Shown piece after piece: positions 34,004 through 42,016 of a DNA stretch of 42,189 bases. The first letter of the stretch is position 1. Every line of letters begins with the position of its first letter. The stretch comes from Candidatus Gastranaerophilales bacterium (GTDB lineage: Bacteria > Cyanobacteriota > Vampirovibrionia > Gastranaerophilales > Gastranaerophilaceae): the NCBI GenBank assembly GCA_944322615.1, contig CALUPH010000016.1:1-42189 (forward strand), given 5' to 3'. The position numbers were made by a program, and so were the translations under genes. Below the pieces are notes generated by a model. That model was not told the DNA's origin. It did no database searches and saw only the letters and a list, made by a program, of their open reading frames with translations.

Positions 34004-34879
34004 TTAACTGTTCAATATAAAATCTACAACTTGTGGATATTCATCTAATTGACTAAGTTTCTCATATTTTTCAATATAATCTTGACCATAATCTGTAATT
34101 TTAGTAGCCCAAGCACCATCATGATAACTCCAAGCTACAGCATTTTTTATATTTACACCGGTAGGCAGATATTCGCCATTTTCCAAATCAGCACTTCTTT
34201 TATCATGCAAAAATCTTAGATTATAAATACAAGCATCCAAATTTTTATATGGATCTTTCACTTCTAATTCATTTTCACTACCTTCTAAACCAAAATAATA
34301 ATTTAAATAATCCGCGGTATCTTTCGTTATTTGAAAGGCCCCATACGCATCTGATACACTTTTTAAGAGTTCGCCATCATCGTCATATATTCTGCCGTTA
34401 GATTCAATCCAAAGAATTTTTAATACATCCATAACATCAACTTTTCCATCCCCAAGTAAAGCAACTCTTTCTTTTATTAAAGGAAGAGCATCTTCACCAA
34501 GTTGTTCAGAATATGTATCCAAAGCCTGAATGATTTTATCGTATTCGGTTTTTATTTCAGAATTAGTACTAAGAATATCCAATGCCGATACTATTTCTTC
34601 TTCTTCATGTTTTTCAACAATCGAAGTATTATTAAAATCAGTCACTTCACTTTCTTTTTTATCATCAAGTTTAGTTGATAAACCAAACACTCCGCCTATA
34701 AGTATGCCTAAAACTGCAAGATACGAAACAGTATTTTGTAATTGTTGTTTTGCTGCTGTGCTTCTATTAGACCTGGAAGAAAAACTTACAGTTTTATCAA
34801 AAGGCACAACTTTCATATTCTTTGAACGATATGCCGGAAGACTAATATTGTATGCAGTATTTATACCTGATATTTGCAT
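34004..34879 (-). CDS. Membrane-anchored lysozyme-like (SLT) lytic transglycosylase
   Basis: A 291-residue protein predicted to cleave peptidoglycan. After an unusual N-terminal leader (MQISGINTAYNISLPAY and VPFDKTVSFSSRS) comes one membrane helix at about 51-68 (VSYLAVLGILIGGVFGL). A low-complexity linker with EEEE follows, then an SLT-like domain from about 120. Its marks are VLKILWIESNGR with the catalytic Glu159, SDAYGAFQITKDTADYL, DPYKNLDACIYNLRFLHD and NAVAWSYHDGAWA. The domain would lie outside the membrane. The start at 34879 is an ATG with GGGG upstream; a TTG start six codons earlier is less likely. It stands alone. Confidence 0.75.
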   Translation of the reverse strand: MQISGINTAYNISLPAYRSKNMKVVPFDKTVSFSSRSNRSTAAKQQLQNTVSYLAVLGILIGGVFGLSTKLDDKKESEVTDFNNTSIVEKHEEEEIVSALDILSTNSEIKTEYDKIIQALDTYSEQLGEDALPLIKERVALLGDGKVDVMDVLKILWIESNGRIYDDDGELLKSVSDAYGAFQITKDTADYLNYYFGLEGSENELEVKDPYKNLDACIYNLRFLHDKRSADLENGEYLPTGVNIKNAVAWSYHDGAWATKITDYGQDYIEKYEKLSQLDEYPQVVDFILNS

Positions 34880-35018
34880 TTCCTTACCCCTATTCAAAGG
34901 ATATAAAACAAATAACCGGCTTTTTTTGTTTTTTCTGTAAATATTTATTAAGCAATGAAATGATTAAATTTTCAAATTAAAAATTCACAAATAAAAACAA
35001 TAAATATAAAATAATAAA

Positions 35019-36269
35019 TTAAAATTTTTCCAATCTCACATCAGCTGCCAATTTATGTGCAAAAAGTCCTTCTTTTTCAGCGAGATAAGAAGCGTTTATT
35101 GCCGTTTCTTTAATAGATTTTTCTCTTATTATTTGATAAGTCTGTATTTTTATATAATCAAAAACACTTAAACCGCCAGAATATTTGGCAACTTGATTGG
35201 TTGGCAAAGTATGATTAGTACCTGAAACATAATCACCAAAAACTTCTGCACTATAATTACCAATAAATAATGAACCGTAATTATTAAATTTATTAATAAG
35301 ATTTTCCGCATTTTCTAAACATAATTCCAAATGTTCAGGTGCTTTTTTATTAGATAAAGCAACAGCTTCATCTAAATATCTCACAACAACGGCAAATGAT
35401 TTATTATAAGATTGTTCAGCGATTTCACGTGTTTGAAGATTTTTTAAATATTCTTTAGCCTTCTCATCAACTTTTTGAGCAAATTCTTTAGAAAAACATA
35501 TTAAAAATGCGCGGGCATCCTTATCATGTTCACATTGAGCAAGAATATCAGCAGCAACAAACTCTGGTTTAGCCGTTTCATCAGCAATAATTAACACTTC
35601 AGATGGCCCGGCCAAAAAGTCTATACCGCATTCTCCATAAACTTGCTTTTTTGCCGATGTTACAAATTTATTACCCGGTCCTACTATCTTGTTTACTTTT
35701 TGAATAGATTCGGTTCCATAAGCCATTGCAGCTATTGCTTGGACTCCGCCTATTCTGTATATTTCATCAGCACCTGCATAATATGCCGCAGCAACTGTTA
35801 CAGGTTGTATTTTAGGTGACATTGCGACAACTCTTTTTACACCTGCAACTTTCGCTGGAACCACAGTCATTATTGCACTACTCGGAAGAGGATAATTTCC
35901 GCCGGGTATATAACAACCAACAGACTCTATAGGGATAATTTTATGTCCAAGAATATTTCCGTTAACTTCAACTTCCAATTCTTTTAAACTTGATAACTGA
36001 GCCTTTGCAAATTCCTTTACATTTTTTACCGCAAACTTTATTGTTTCAATAGTTTTTTCATCTACTTGTTTTATTGCTTCTTTTATCTCATCTTCAGTCA
36101 ATTTAAATGCAGATAAATCTCCATCACCAAATTTTTTAGCATATTTTCTAACAGCATTATCACCATCTTTTCTGACAGCATTAATAATGTCATTAACAGA
36201 AGATATACTTTCAAACTCTATCTTAGAAAAGAAATTTTTATCCAATTCATCATAAGTACTTATCTGCAT
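35019..36269 (-). CDS. hisD: Histidinol dehydrogenase
   Basis: A 416-residue zinc enzyme that oxidises histidinol to histidine in two NAD+-dependent steps. Family blocks include VGCYIPGGNYPLPSSAIMTV, the signature IVGPGNKFVTSAKKQVYGEC with GIDFLAGPSEVLIIAD after it, and the metal/base region KAPEHLELCLEN. GTNHTLPTNQVAKYSGGLSV marks the C-terminal part. AAGGATG precedes the ATG. It follows the HisA-HisI-HisE fusion by 56 bp in the same direction, so the two probably form an operon. hisG, hisB, hisC, hisF and hisH are not in the window. Confidence 0.96.
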   Translation of the reverse strand: MQISTYDELDKNFFSKIEFESISSVNDIINAVRKDGDNAVRKYAKKFGDGDLSAFKLTEDEIKEAIKQVDEKTIETIKFAVKNVKEFAKAQLSSLKELEVEVNGNILGHKIIPIESVGCYIPGGNYPLPSSAIMTVVPAKVAGVKRVVAMSPKIQPVTVAAAYYAGADEIYRIGGVQAIAAMAYGTESIQKVNKIVGPGNKFVTSAKKQVYGECGIDFLAGPSEVLIIADETAKPEFVAADILAQCEHDKDARAFLICFSKEFAQKVDEKAKEYLKNLQTREIAEQSYNKSFAVVVRYLDEAVALSNKKAPEHLELCLENAENLINKFNNYGSLFIGNYSAEVFGDYVSGTNHTLPTNQVAKYSGGLSVFDYIKIQTYQIIREKSIKETAINASYLAEKEGLFAHKLAADVRLEKF

Positions 36270-36325
36270 TTTTCATCCTTTTCTTTTTATTGAAATTTAT
36301 ATATACATTCTAACAAAATTATCAG

Positions 36326-37552
36326 TTATTTTGTTCTTGAAGCCAAGTTATTTATTATATCTTGCGGAGTTACATTATGCATTGCCATAAAAGTAAGCAT
36401 ATGATAAGCCAAATCACTTGCTTCCCATTCTAACCCATCACCTTGTTCATAATTGACAGATTCAAATGCTTCTTCCATAACTTTTCTTTTTAAATAGAAT
36501 TCATTTTTAAACAATTTTGTTGTATAAGAGCCGTCAGGAAGCTTTGCTTTTCTATCCAAAAGCAAATTATACAGTTCATTTATACAAAATTCCCTATCTT
36601 CAAAACAAGAATAACGACCTGTATGACAAGCAACACCTTTTTGTTTAACCTTGAATAATAATGCATCTTGATCACAATCAAATTTAGCACTTATTAATTC
36701 TTGAGTATGACCTGAAGTCAAACCTTTTGTCCACAATTCATTTCTTGAGCGACTCCAATATGTAGCCAATCCTTCTGATAATGATTTTTTCAACGATTCT
36801 TTATTTGAATATGCAAGCATTAATACTTGTTTTGTTTCAACATCTTGAACAATAGTCGGAATCAAACCATTTTGTTTATCAAAATCCATAACAGCAATAT
36901 AAGCATCTTCAAGATTTACGGCACCTGTATAAATACTCATACCAAGTTGAGTTGAAACATTCATTTTAACTAGAGTTTTAATTTCATCAATAGTAGAAAT
37001 ACCACCTGCAGCAATCAGAGTTTTTTTAGTAAGTTTTCTGATTTCTTTAATAGCTTCAATATCAGTACCTTGCATCATACCTTCTTTATCAACAATGGTA
37101 TATAGATATCCTGCACATAAATTATCAAATCTTTTAACATAATCAGCAGGAGTTGCTTCAACTTCTTTAGTCCAACCTTGCGTTGTCACTTTACCTTTTT
37201 TAGCATCAATAGCGACAATAACCTTATCTTTTGGCAATTTTGAAAGAAATTCTTCATTTGCGGCAGTACCTATAATAATTTGTTTTGCACCATTAGCAAG
37301 AATTCTTTTTGCTTTTTCCTTATCTCTAATTCCACCACCAACTCTGCAATGGGCGATTTTGCAGATTTCTTTAATAAGAGCTTCATTATCGCCCTTATTC
37401 ATAGCGGCATCTAAATCTATTACACTAATTTCTCCGAAACGTGAATAATATTTTGCCAGTTCTAATACATTTTCTCTTTCTAATACCTTTTCTTTTCCTT
37501 GTCTTAATTGGACAGCTTTTCCATCCATTAAGTCAATACTTGGAATAATCAT
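36326..37552 (-). CDS. hisA-hisIE: Triple-domain histidine biosynthesis fusion HisA-HisI-HisE
   Basis: A 408-residue protein with three enzymes in line. Residues 1-225 are HisA (ProFAR isomerase): [18 protein letters not shown] with catalytic Asp7, VGGGIR, and [11 protein letters not shown] with the second Asp155. Residues 228-325 are HisI (PR-AMP cyclohydrolase): [10 protein letters not shown], metal-binding DCDQDALLF (292-300) and CHTGRYSCF with zinc ligands C309 and C316. Residues 326-408 are HisE (PR-ATP pyrophosphatase): [15 protein letters not shown] and [14 protein letters not shown]. In pathway order HisE, HisI and HisA act one after another, so the chain carries three successive steps. 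HisIE fusions are common; HisA joined in front of them is not something I know as common. AAAGGG precedes the ATG. Confidence 0.92.
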   Translation of the reverse strand: MIIPSIDLMDGKAVQLRQGKEKVLERENVLELAKYYSRFGEISVIDLDAAMNKGDNEALIKEICKIAHCRVGGGIRDKEKAKRILANGAKQIIIGTAANEEFLSKLPKDKVIVAIDAKKGKVTTQGWTKEVEATPADYVKRFDNLCAGYLYTIVDKEGMMQGTDIEAIKEIRKLTKKTLIAAGGISTIDEIKTLVKMNVSTQLGMSIYTGAVNLEDAYIAVMDFDKQNGLIPTIVQDVETKQVLMLAYSNKESLKKSLSEGLATYWSRSRNELWTKGLTSGHTQELISAKFDCDQDALLFKVKQKGVACHTGRYSCFEDREFCINELYNLLLDRKAKLPDGSYTTKLFKNEFYLKRKVMEEAFESVNYEQGDGLEWEASDLAYHMLTFMAMHNVTPQDIINNLASRTK

Positions 37553-37579
37553 AATTCGCCCTTTCTTTTTCCTATTTAA

Positions 37580-37607
37580 ATTATAGGTTAAACATATTTA
37601 CTTTCAA
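37580..37607 (-). promoter_or_regulatory. Promoter of the his genes
   Basis: Minus-strand -35 TTGAAA (37602-37607), 16-bp spacer, -10 TATAAT (37580-37585), about 27 bp before the hisA-hisIE start. It sits back to back with the mnmA promoter. Confidence 0.6.
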
Positions 37608-37619
37608 AATCATTTTTAT

Positions 37620-37649
37620 TTGCCAACTTTTTTGAATTATAATTATAAA
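37620..37649 (+). promoter_or_regulatory. Promoter of mnmA-bioB-cysK
   Basis: -35 TTGCCA (37620-37625), 18-bp spacer, -10 TATAAA (37644-37649). Confidence 0.55.
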
Positions 37650-37672
37650 GTAATAAACGGAGGCATAGTTAA

Positions 37673-38776
37673 ATGAAAGTTCTTGTAGGAATGTCAGGTG
37701 GAGTTGATTCTTCAGTAGCGGCGCTTTTACTAAAAGAACAAGGTTATGAAGTAATAGGTGCAACTATGTCTCAATGGGGCAGCAGTGATTTTTTTAATGC
37801 ATTAAATAAAAAAATAGCAAATCAAGATATAAAAATCTCAACTCATTCAGCTTGCCTTTGCCCTAATAAGGAAGAAGATATAAATCAAACAAAAAAGATT
37901 GCGGAAAAACTCGGAATAGAGTTTCACGTCATCGATTGTTCAAAGGAATATGAAGAAATAGTTATAAATTATTTTAAGAAAGAATATATGGAAGGGCGCA
38001 CCCCAAACCCTTGCGTATGCTGCAACAGATATATAAAATTCGGAATATTTCCCGAACTGGTGAGAAAAGCAGGCATTAAATTTGATAAGTTTGCAACAGG
38101 TCATTATGCACAAATAATAAAGGAAAATAACAGATATATATTAAAAAGAGGAATTAATCCAAAGAAAGACCAGTCATATTTTTTATATGGATTAACTCAA
38201 GAACAGCTTTCAAAAACAATAATGCCGCTTGGAACATACGCGAAAGAACAAATTAGAGAAATAGCAAGAGAACACGGATTAATTGTAGCAGATAAACCAG
38301 ACAGTCAAGATTTTTATAATGGCGACTATAATGACATTCTTAATGAAAAACCAAAAAAAGGTAATATTGTTGATATTAAAGGAAATATATTAGGAACTCA
38401 TCAAGGTTTTTGGAACTATACAATAGGACAAAGAAAAGGAATCGGAGTTGCAGCAAGTGCCCCATTGTATGTTATAGAATTAAGAAAAGATACAAATGAA
38501 GTTGTTGTAGCATTTAAAGAAAATTCTTTAAACAAAGGTTTGATAGCCTCTGAAATTAATTTTTCAGCTATAGAAAACATAACTACTCCAATAAGTTGTC
38601 AAGTAAAAATAAGATCTTCACAAAAGCCAAAACCTGCAACAATAAAACCATTGGAAAACGGAAATATAGAAGTCTTGTTTGATGATATGCAGCCTCCGAT
38701 AGCAACAGGTCAATCAGCAGTTTTTTATGACGGAGAAACCGTACTTGGCGGAGGCATTATAGAAAGTGTATTTTAA
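37673..38776 (+). CDS. mnmA: tRNA 2-thiouridine(34) synthase
   Basis: A 367-residue PP-loop enzyme that adds sulfur to U34 of tRNA-Lys, -Glu and -Gln. The ATP-binding motif is VGMSGGVDSSVAALLL. The first catalytic Cys lies in TPNPCVCCNRYIKFG, which gives a C-x-x-C form instead of the D-x-x-C of E. coli. FATGHYAQI and NYTIGQRKGIGVA are conserved. In the usual position of the second catalytic Cys (SxxICF) it reads PDSQDFYNGDY, with no Cys. GGAGG precedes the ATG. It shares TAATG with bioB downstream. A likely substrate, tRNA-Lys(TTT), is encoded at 41849-41924. Confidence 0.93.
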   Translation: MKVLVGMSGGVDSSVAALLLKEQGYEVIGATMSQWGSSDFFNALNKKIANQDIKISTHSACLCPNKEEDINQTKKIAEKLGIEFHVIDCSKEYEEIVINYFKKEYMEGRTPNPCVCCNRYIKFGIFPELVRKAGIKFDKFATGHYAQIIKENNRYILKRGINPKKDQSYFLYGLTQEQLSKTIMPLGTYAKEQIREIAREHGLIVADKPDSQDFYNGDYNDILNEKPKKGNIVDIKGNILGTHQGFWNYTIGQRKGIGVAASAPLYVIELRKDTNEVVVAFKENSLNKGLIASEINFSAIENITTPISCQVKIRSSQKPKPATIKPLENGNIEVLFDDMQPPIATGQSAVFYDGETVLGGGIIESVF

Positions 38777-39687
38777 TGAATAAAGAAGAACTTTTAAAAC
38801 TATATAATTCTGATTTAGAACAACTTTTAGAGAAAGCTTCAAAATATATAAAAAATGAAGTGGAATTTTGTTCACTAATCAATGCAAGAAGCGGAAAATG
38901 TTCGCAAGATTGTAAATACTGTGCACAAAGCGCACATTATAGGACTGATATAGAAGAATACCCTTTAATTTCAAAAAAAGAAGTCATAAAAGCGGCTGAA
39001 GAAGCAAAAACTAATGGCGTTATCAGATTTGCAGTTGTAACCTCGGGCAAATCCCCCGATGAAGAAAATTTTGATAAAATCCTTGGATTTATTGATGAAC
39101 TAAATAAAATTGAAGGAATAAGAAGCTGTGCTTCAATCGGTATTTTAAATGAAGAACAAGCCAAAGAACTTTCTAATCACGGACTTAAAAGATTCCATCA
39201 TAATATAAATACGTCAGAATCATATTATAAAGACATATGTACAACTCACACTTGGAAAGACAGATTAAATACATGTAAGCTGGTAAAAAAATATGGAATG
39301 GAATTATGCTGCGGGGTAATTCTCGGCATGGGTGAAACTATTGAACAAAGAATAGAAATGGCAATCGAATTAAGTGAAATAGAACCTGAATCTATACCAA
39401 TTAACATATTAATGCCAATTCCAAAGACTCCTTTTGAAAATTATAATAATAAAATAGATGAAGAAAATATTCTAAGAACCCTTGCAATATTCAAAATAGC
39501 AAATCCAAAATCTATTATAAGATTTTGTGGCGGCAGAATGAAATTATCTGATAAAAATCAAGAACTTGCACTAAAAACTTGTGTCGAAGGAATTTTAACA
39601 GGGAATTACCTTACAACAACAGGCAAAAGCCCACAAGAAGATATTAATACACTAAAAAAACTAAATAAAAATTTGAGAAAGGTGTAA
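38776..39687 (+). CDS. bioB: Biotin synthase
   Basis: A 303-residue radical-SAM enzyme that inserts sulfur into dethiobiotin. The SAM-cluster motif is CSQDCKYCAQS (C42, C46, C49). Compared with E. coli BioB, the auxiliary-cluster ligands are partly changed: the C97 position reads RFAVVTSG (Ala86), C128 is kept (RSCASIG, C118), C188 is kept with an extra Cys (LCCGVILG, C178 and C179), and the Arg260 region reads IRFCGGR with an added C251. It is slightly shorter than usual. No other biotin genes are nearby. It is coupled to mnmA by a TAATG overlap. Confidence 0.92.
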   Translation: MNKEELLKLYNSDLEQLLEKASKYIKNEVEFCSLINARSGKCSQDCKYCAQSAHYRTDIEEYPLISKKEVIKAAEEAKTNGVIRFAVVTSGKSPDEENFDKILGFIDELNKIEGIRSCASIGILNEEQAKELSNHGLKRFHHNINTSESYYKDICTTHTWKDRLNTCKLVKKYGMELCCGVILGMGETIEQRIEMAIELSEIEPESIPINILMPIPKTPFENYNNKIDEENILRTLAIFKIANPKSIIRFCGGRMKLSDKNQELALKTCVEGILTGNYLTTTGKSPQEDINTLKKLNKNLRKV

Positions 39688-39689
39688 TA

Positions 39690-40613
39690 ATGAAAATATA
39701 TAATAATTTAATTGAATTAATAGGAAATACACCCCTTGTAAGAATAAATAAATTAAATACTGGTTATAGTGATATTGCTGCAAAAGTTGAATTTTTCAAC
39801 CCTGCAGGTTCAATAAAAGACAGAGCTGCTTTAAGTATGATAGAAGAAGCAGAGAAAGAAGGATTAATCAAAGCTGGGGAAACAACAATAATTGAGCCTA
39901 CAAGCGGAAATACAGGAATTGGACTTGCACTTGTTTGCCTATTAAAAGGATATAAACTTATACTTACCATGCCTGATTCAATGAGTAAAGAAAGACGAGA
40001 TATTCTAAAAGCATATGGAGCAGAATTAGTTCTAACAGATGGAACAAAAGGAATGCAAGGAGCGGTTGATGAAGCAGAAAGACTTCATAAAGAGAATAAA
40101 AACTCGTTTATCCCGCAACAATTCAACAATCCTGCAAATCCTAAAATTCATTATGAAACGACAGCCGAAGAAATTTGGAATGATACAGACGGAAAAGTTG
40201 ATATTATTGTAGCCGGTGTTGGTACAGGCGGAACCATTTCCGGAATCGCAAAAAAGTTAAAAGAAAAAAATCCTAACATTAAAGCCATAGCAGTAGAACC
40301 ATATTCATCCCCTGTTATAACTCAAGGAAAAGCAGGTGCACATCAAATACAAGGAATCGGTGCAAATTTTATACCAAAGAATTATAATGCAGATTTAATT
40401 GATGAAGTTATAACCGTAAAAAATGAAGATGCGGTAAATACTGCAAGAAATTTAGCCGATAAAGAAGGTATCTTTGCCGGAATTTCCTCCGGAGCTGCGT
40501 TACACGCCGCAATTGAATTATCACAAAGACAAGAAAATAAAGGCAAATTGATTGTAGTAATTCTACCTGATACAGGTATGAGATACCTTTCAAGTGTAAT
40601 GTTTCAAGATTAA
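39690..40613 (+). CDS. cysK: Cysteine synthase
   Basis: A 307-residue PLP enzyme that makes cysteine from O-acetylserine and sulfide. It has LIELIGNTPLVRINKL at the start, the PLP lysine in FFNPAGSIKDRAA, TSGNTGIGLALV, the phosphate loop AGVGTGGTISGIAKKL and IFAGISSGAALHAA. It begins two bases after bioB, with AAAGGTG upstream, so it is the third gene of a sulfur-linked operon. No strong terminator follows; only a weak TTCAAG / CTTGAA hairpin at 40602-40618. Confidence 0.95.
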   Translation: MKIYNNLIELIGNTPLVRINKLNTGYSDIAAKVEFFNPAGSIKDRAALSMIEEAEKEGLIKAGETTIIEPTSGNTGIGLALVCLLKGYKLILTMPDSMSKERRDILKAYGAELVLTDGTKGMQGAVDEAERLHKENKNSFIPQQFNNPANPKIHYETTAEEIWNDTDGKVDIIVAGVGTGGTISGIAKKLKEKNPNIKAIAVEPYSSPVITQGKAGAHQIQGIGANFIPKNYNADLIDEVITVKNEDAVNTARNLADKEGIFAGISSGAALHAAIELSQRQENKGKLIVVILPDTGMRYLSSVMFQD

Positions 40614-40628
40614 CTTGAATCATAAATA

Positions 40629-41351
40629 CTAAGAAATGTGTTTCAAAAGATTTTCTATAGTTGAAGAACAATGTTCAGCCATATCCTCTTCAACAAATTC
40701 ATGATCTTTTGCTGCGTTATCGTCTGCCAAATCAGAAATTGCTCTTACAATAACACAAGGTACTTTATTTAAATTTGCAGTTTGAGCAATAGCAGCTCCT
40801 TCCATCTCAACTGCTAAAGCATTAAACATATTTTTTATCTGCAATTTCTTATCCAAAGAAGAAACAAAACAATCACCTGAAGCAATAACTCCTTTATGAT
40901 ATCTGATATTTGGAGCAGTATGCTGAAGTGCTTTTTCAAATTCATTAATTAACTTTGAGTCAGAATAAAATTTTGTAGGTTTATCTTTATCAATACCTGT
41001 ACACATATATCCCAAAGCATAACCAATAGCAGTAACATCAAAATCATATTGAACAAATTCTGTTCCTATAACAATATCTCCGACTTGCATATTTTCACCC
41101 AAGCCTCCGGCTATACCTGTATTTATAATAAAATCAGGATTAAATTTATCTATAATATATTGAACACAAATAGCGGAATTAACTTTACCTACACCACTTT
41201 GAACTAAAATAACTTTATGAGAATTAAGTTCACCAACATAAAATATACGTTTGCCTACTACTAACTTTTCAAGATTTTGGAGTTTAGATTTTAAGCTGTT
41301 AACCTCACACTCCATAGCCCCAATAATTCCAAAGGTAAACTTATTCTGCAT
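40629..41351 (-). CDS. mtnN: 5'-methylthioadenosine / S-adenosylhomocysteine nucleosidase
   Basis: A 240-residue enzyme that removes adenine from S-adenosylhomocysteine and methylthioadenosine. Motifs are FGIIGAMECEVNSLK, INTGIAGGLGENMQVGDIVI, AVEMEGAAIAQTA and VRAISDLADD with the catalytic Asp. It overlaps luxS by 11 bp. MtnN makes S-ribosylhomocysteine, the substrate of LuxS. Confidence 0.95.
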   Translation of the reverse strand: MQNKFTFGIIGAMECEVNSLKSKLQNLEKLVVGKRIFYVGELNSHKVILVQSGVGKVNSAICVQYIIDKFNPDFIINTGIAGGLGENMQVGDIVIGTEFVQYDFDVTAIGYALGYMCTGIDKDKPTKFYSDSKLINEFEKALQHTAPNIRYHKGVIASGDCFVSSLDKKLQIKNMFNALAVEMEGAAIAQTANLNKVPCVIVRAISDLADDNAAKDHEFVEEDMAEHCSSTIENLLKHIS

Positions 41352-41802
41352 ATTTCATTTTCTCCACTGTCCAATTTTTTAATACATCAGCCATATCAAT
41401 TGCAATTTCTTTTGCACCTTGAAGATTGTGTTCTAAATAATTACCGCATTCTTCTTTTTTAGTACCGGGAATTTCACCGTCAAAATTCTTTATAAACTCA
41501 AAACAATCCTTCATTATTTTTAAAGCATCCTCATGACTTATTGCATCACGAACAAGAAAATAAAATCCCGTTCTGCACCCCATAGGACCAATATAAACAA
41601 CATTTTGAGCAAATTCAGTATTTCTGGCATATGTTGCAAATAAATGTTCAAATGTATGCATTGCTGCATTTTCCAAATAATCATTATTATTTGGTTTTTT
41701 CATTCTTATATCATAAGTAACAATGTCACCATCAATTCTTGAAATATACATTCCTTTTTCCAAAATATCATGGTTGACAGTAAAACTTGCAATTTTTTTC
41801 AT
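41341..41802 (-). CDS. luxS: S-ribosylhomocysteine lyase
   Basis: A 153-residue metalloenzyme that splits S-ribosylhomocysteine into homocysteine and DPD, the precursor of autoinducer-2. The metal ligands are in HTFEHLFATYARN and ECGNYLEH, and the catalytic Cys is in MGCRTGFYF. The start at 41802 is an ATG with AGGAG 7 nt upstream; a TTG two codons earlier overlaps the spacing. It lies just behind the terminator of tRNA-Lys, with no visible promoter of its own. Confidence 0.95.
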   Translation of the reverse strand: MKKIASFTVNHDILEKGMYISRIDGDIVTYDIRMKKPNNNDYLENAAMHTFEHLFATYARNTEFAQNVVYIGPMGCRTGFYFLVRDAISHEDALKIMKDCFEFIKNFDGEIPGTKKEECGNYLEHNLQGAKEIAIDMADVLKNWTVEKMKYAE

Positions 41803-41817
41803 TTTCAAACTCCTGAT

Positions 41818-41844
41818 AATAAAAAAGCCTCGTTCCCGAGGCTT
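41818..41844 (-). terminator. Terminator between tRNA-Lys (TTT) and luxS
   Basis: Stem AAGCCTCG / CGAGGCTT with loop GGAA on the minus strand, followed by TTTTATTAT. It lies four bases beyond the tRNA CCA and about 15 bases before the luxS ribosome binding site. Confidence 0.8.
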
Positions 41845-41848
41845 AAAA

Positions 41849-41924
41849 TGGTGCGTCTGGCGCGATTCGAACGCGCGACCTATCCCTTAAAAGGGGAGTG
41901 CTCTACCTGCTGAGCTACAGACGC
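41849..41924 (-). tRNA. tRNA-Lys (TTT)
   Basis: Minus-strand cloverleaf with acceptor GCGTCTG / CAGACGC, anticodon loop CTTTTAA (anticodon TTT), T-arm GCGCG-TTCGAAT-CGCGC, discriminator A and encoded CCA. Length 76 nt. Confidence 0.96.
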
Positions 41925-41944
41925 ATTCGCCCGACTTCTTTTAT

Positions 41945-41973
41945 ACCATACCAAGAACATTTTTTAGAGTCAA
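41945..41973 (-). promoter_or_regulatory. Promoter of tRNA-Lys (TTT), possibly also luxS-mtnN
   Basis: Minus-strand -35 TTGACT (41968-41973), 17-bp spacer, extended -10 TGGTATGGT (TATGGT at 41945-41950). No other promoter is visible before luxS. Confidence 0.5.
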
Positions 41974-41983
41974 CAAGTTTTTT

Positions 41984-42016
41984 AATAATAAAAAGGTGAT
42001 TTATTTCTAAATCACC
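41984..42016 (-). terminator. Terminator of an unseen minus-strand transcript
   Basis: Stem GGTGATTTA / TAAATCACC with loop GAAA on the minus strand, followed by TTTTTATTATT. No minus-strand ORF ends near it. Confidence 0.7.

Noticed and set aside
34530-34940. 136-codon ORF opposite the lytic transglycosylase
   Set aside because: It is antisense within a gene with clear domain evidence, with Ser/Leu-rich shadow composition.
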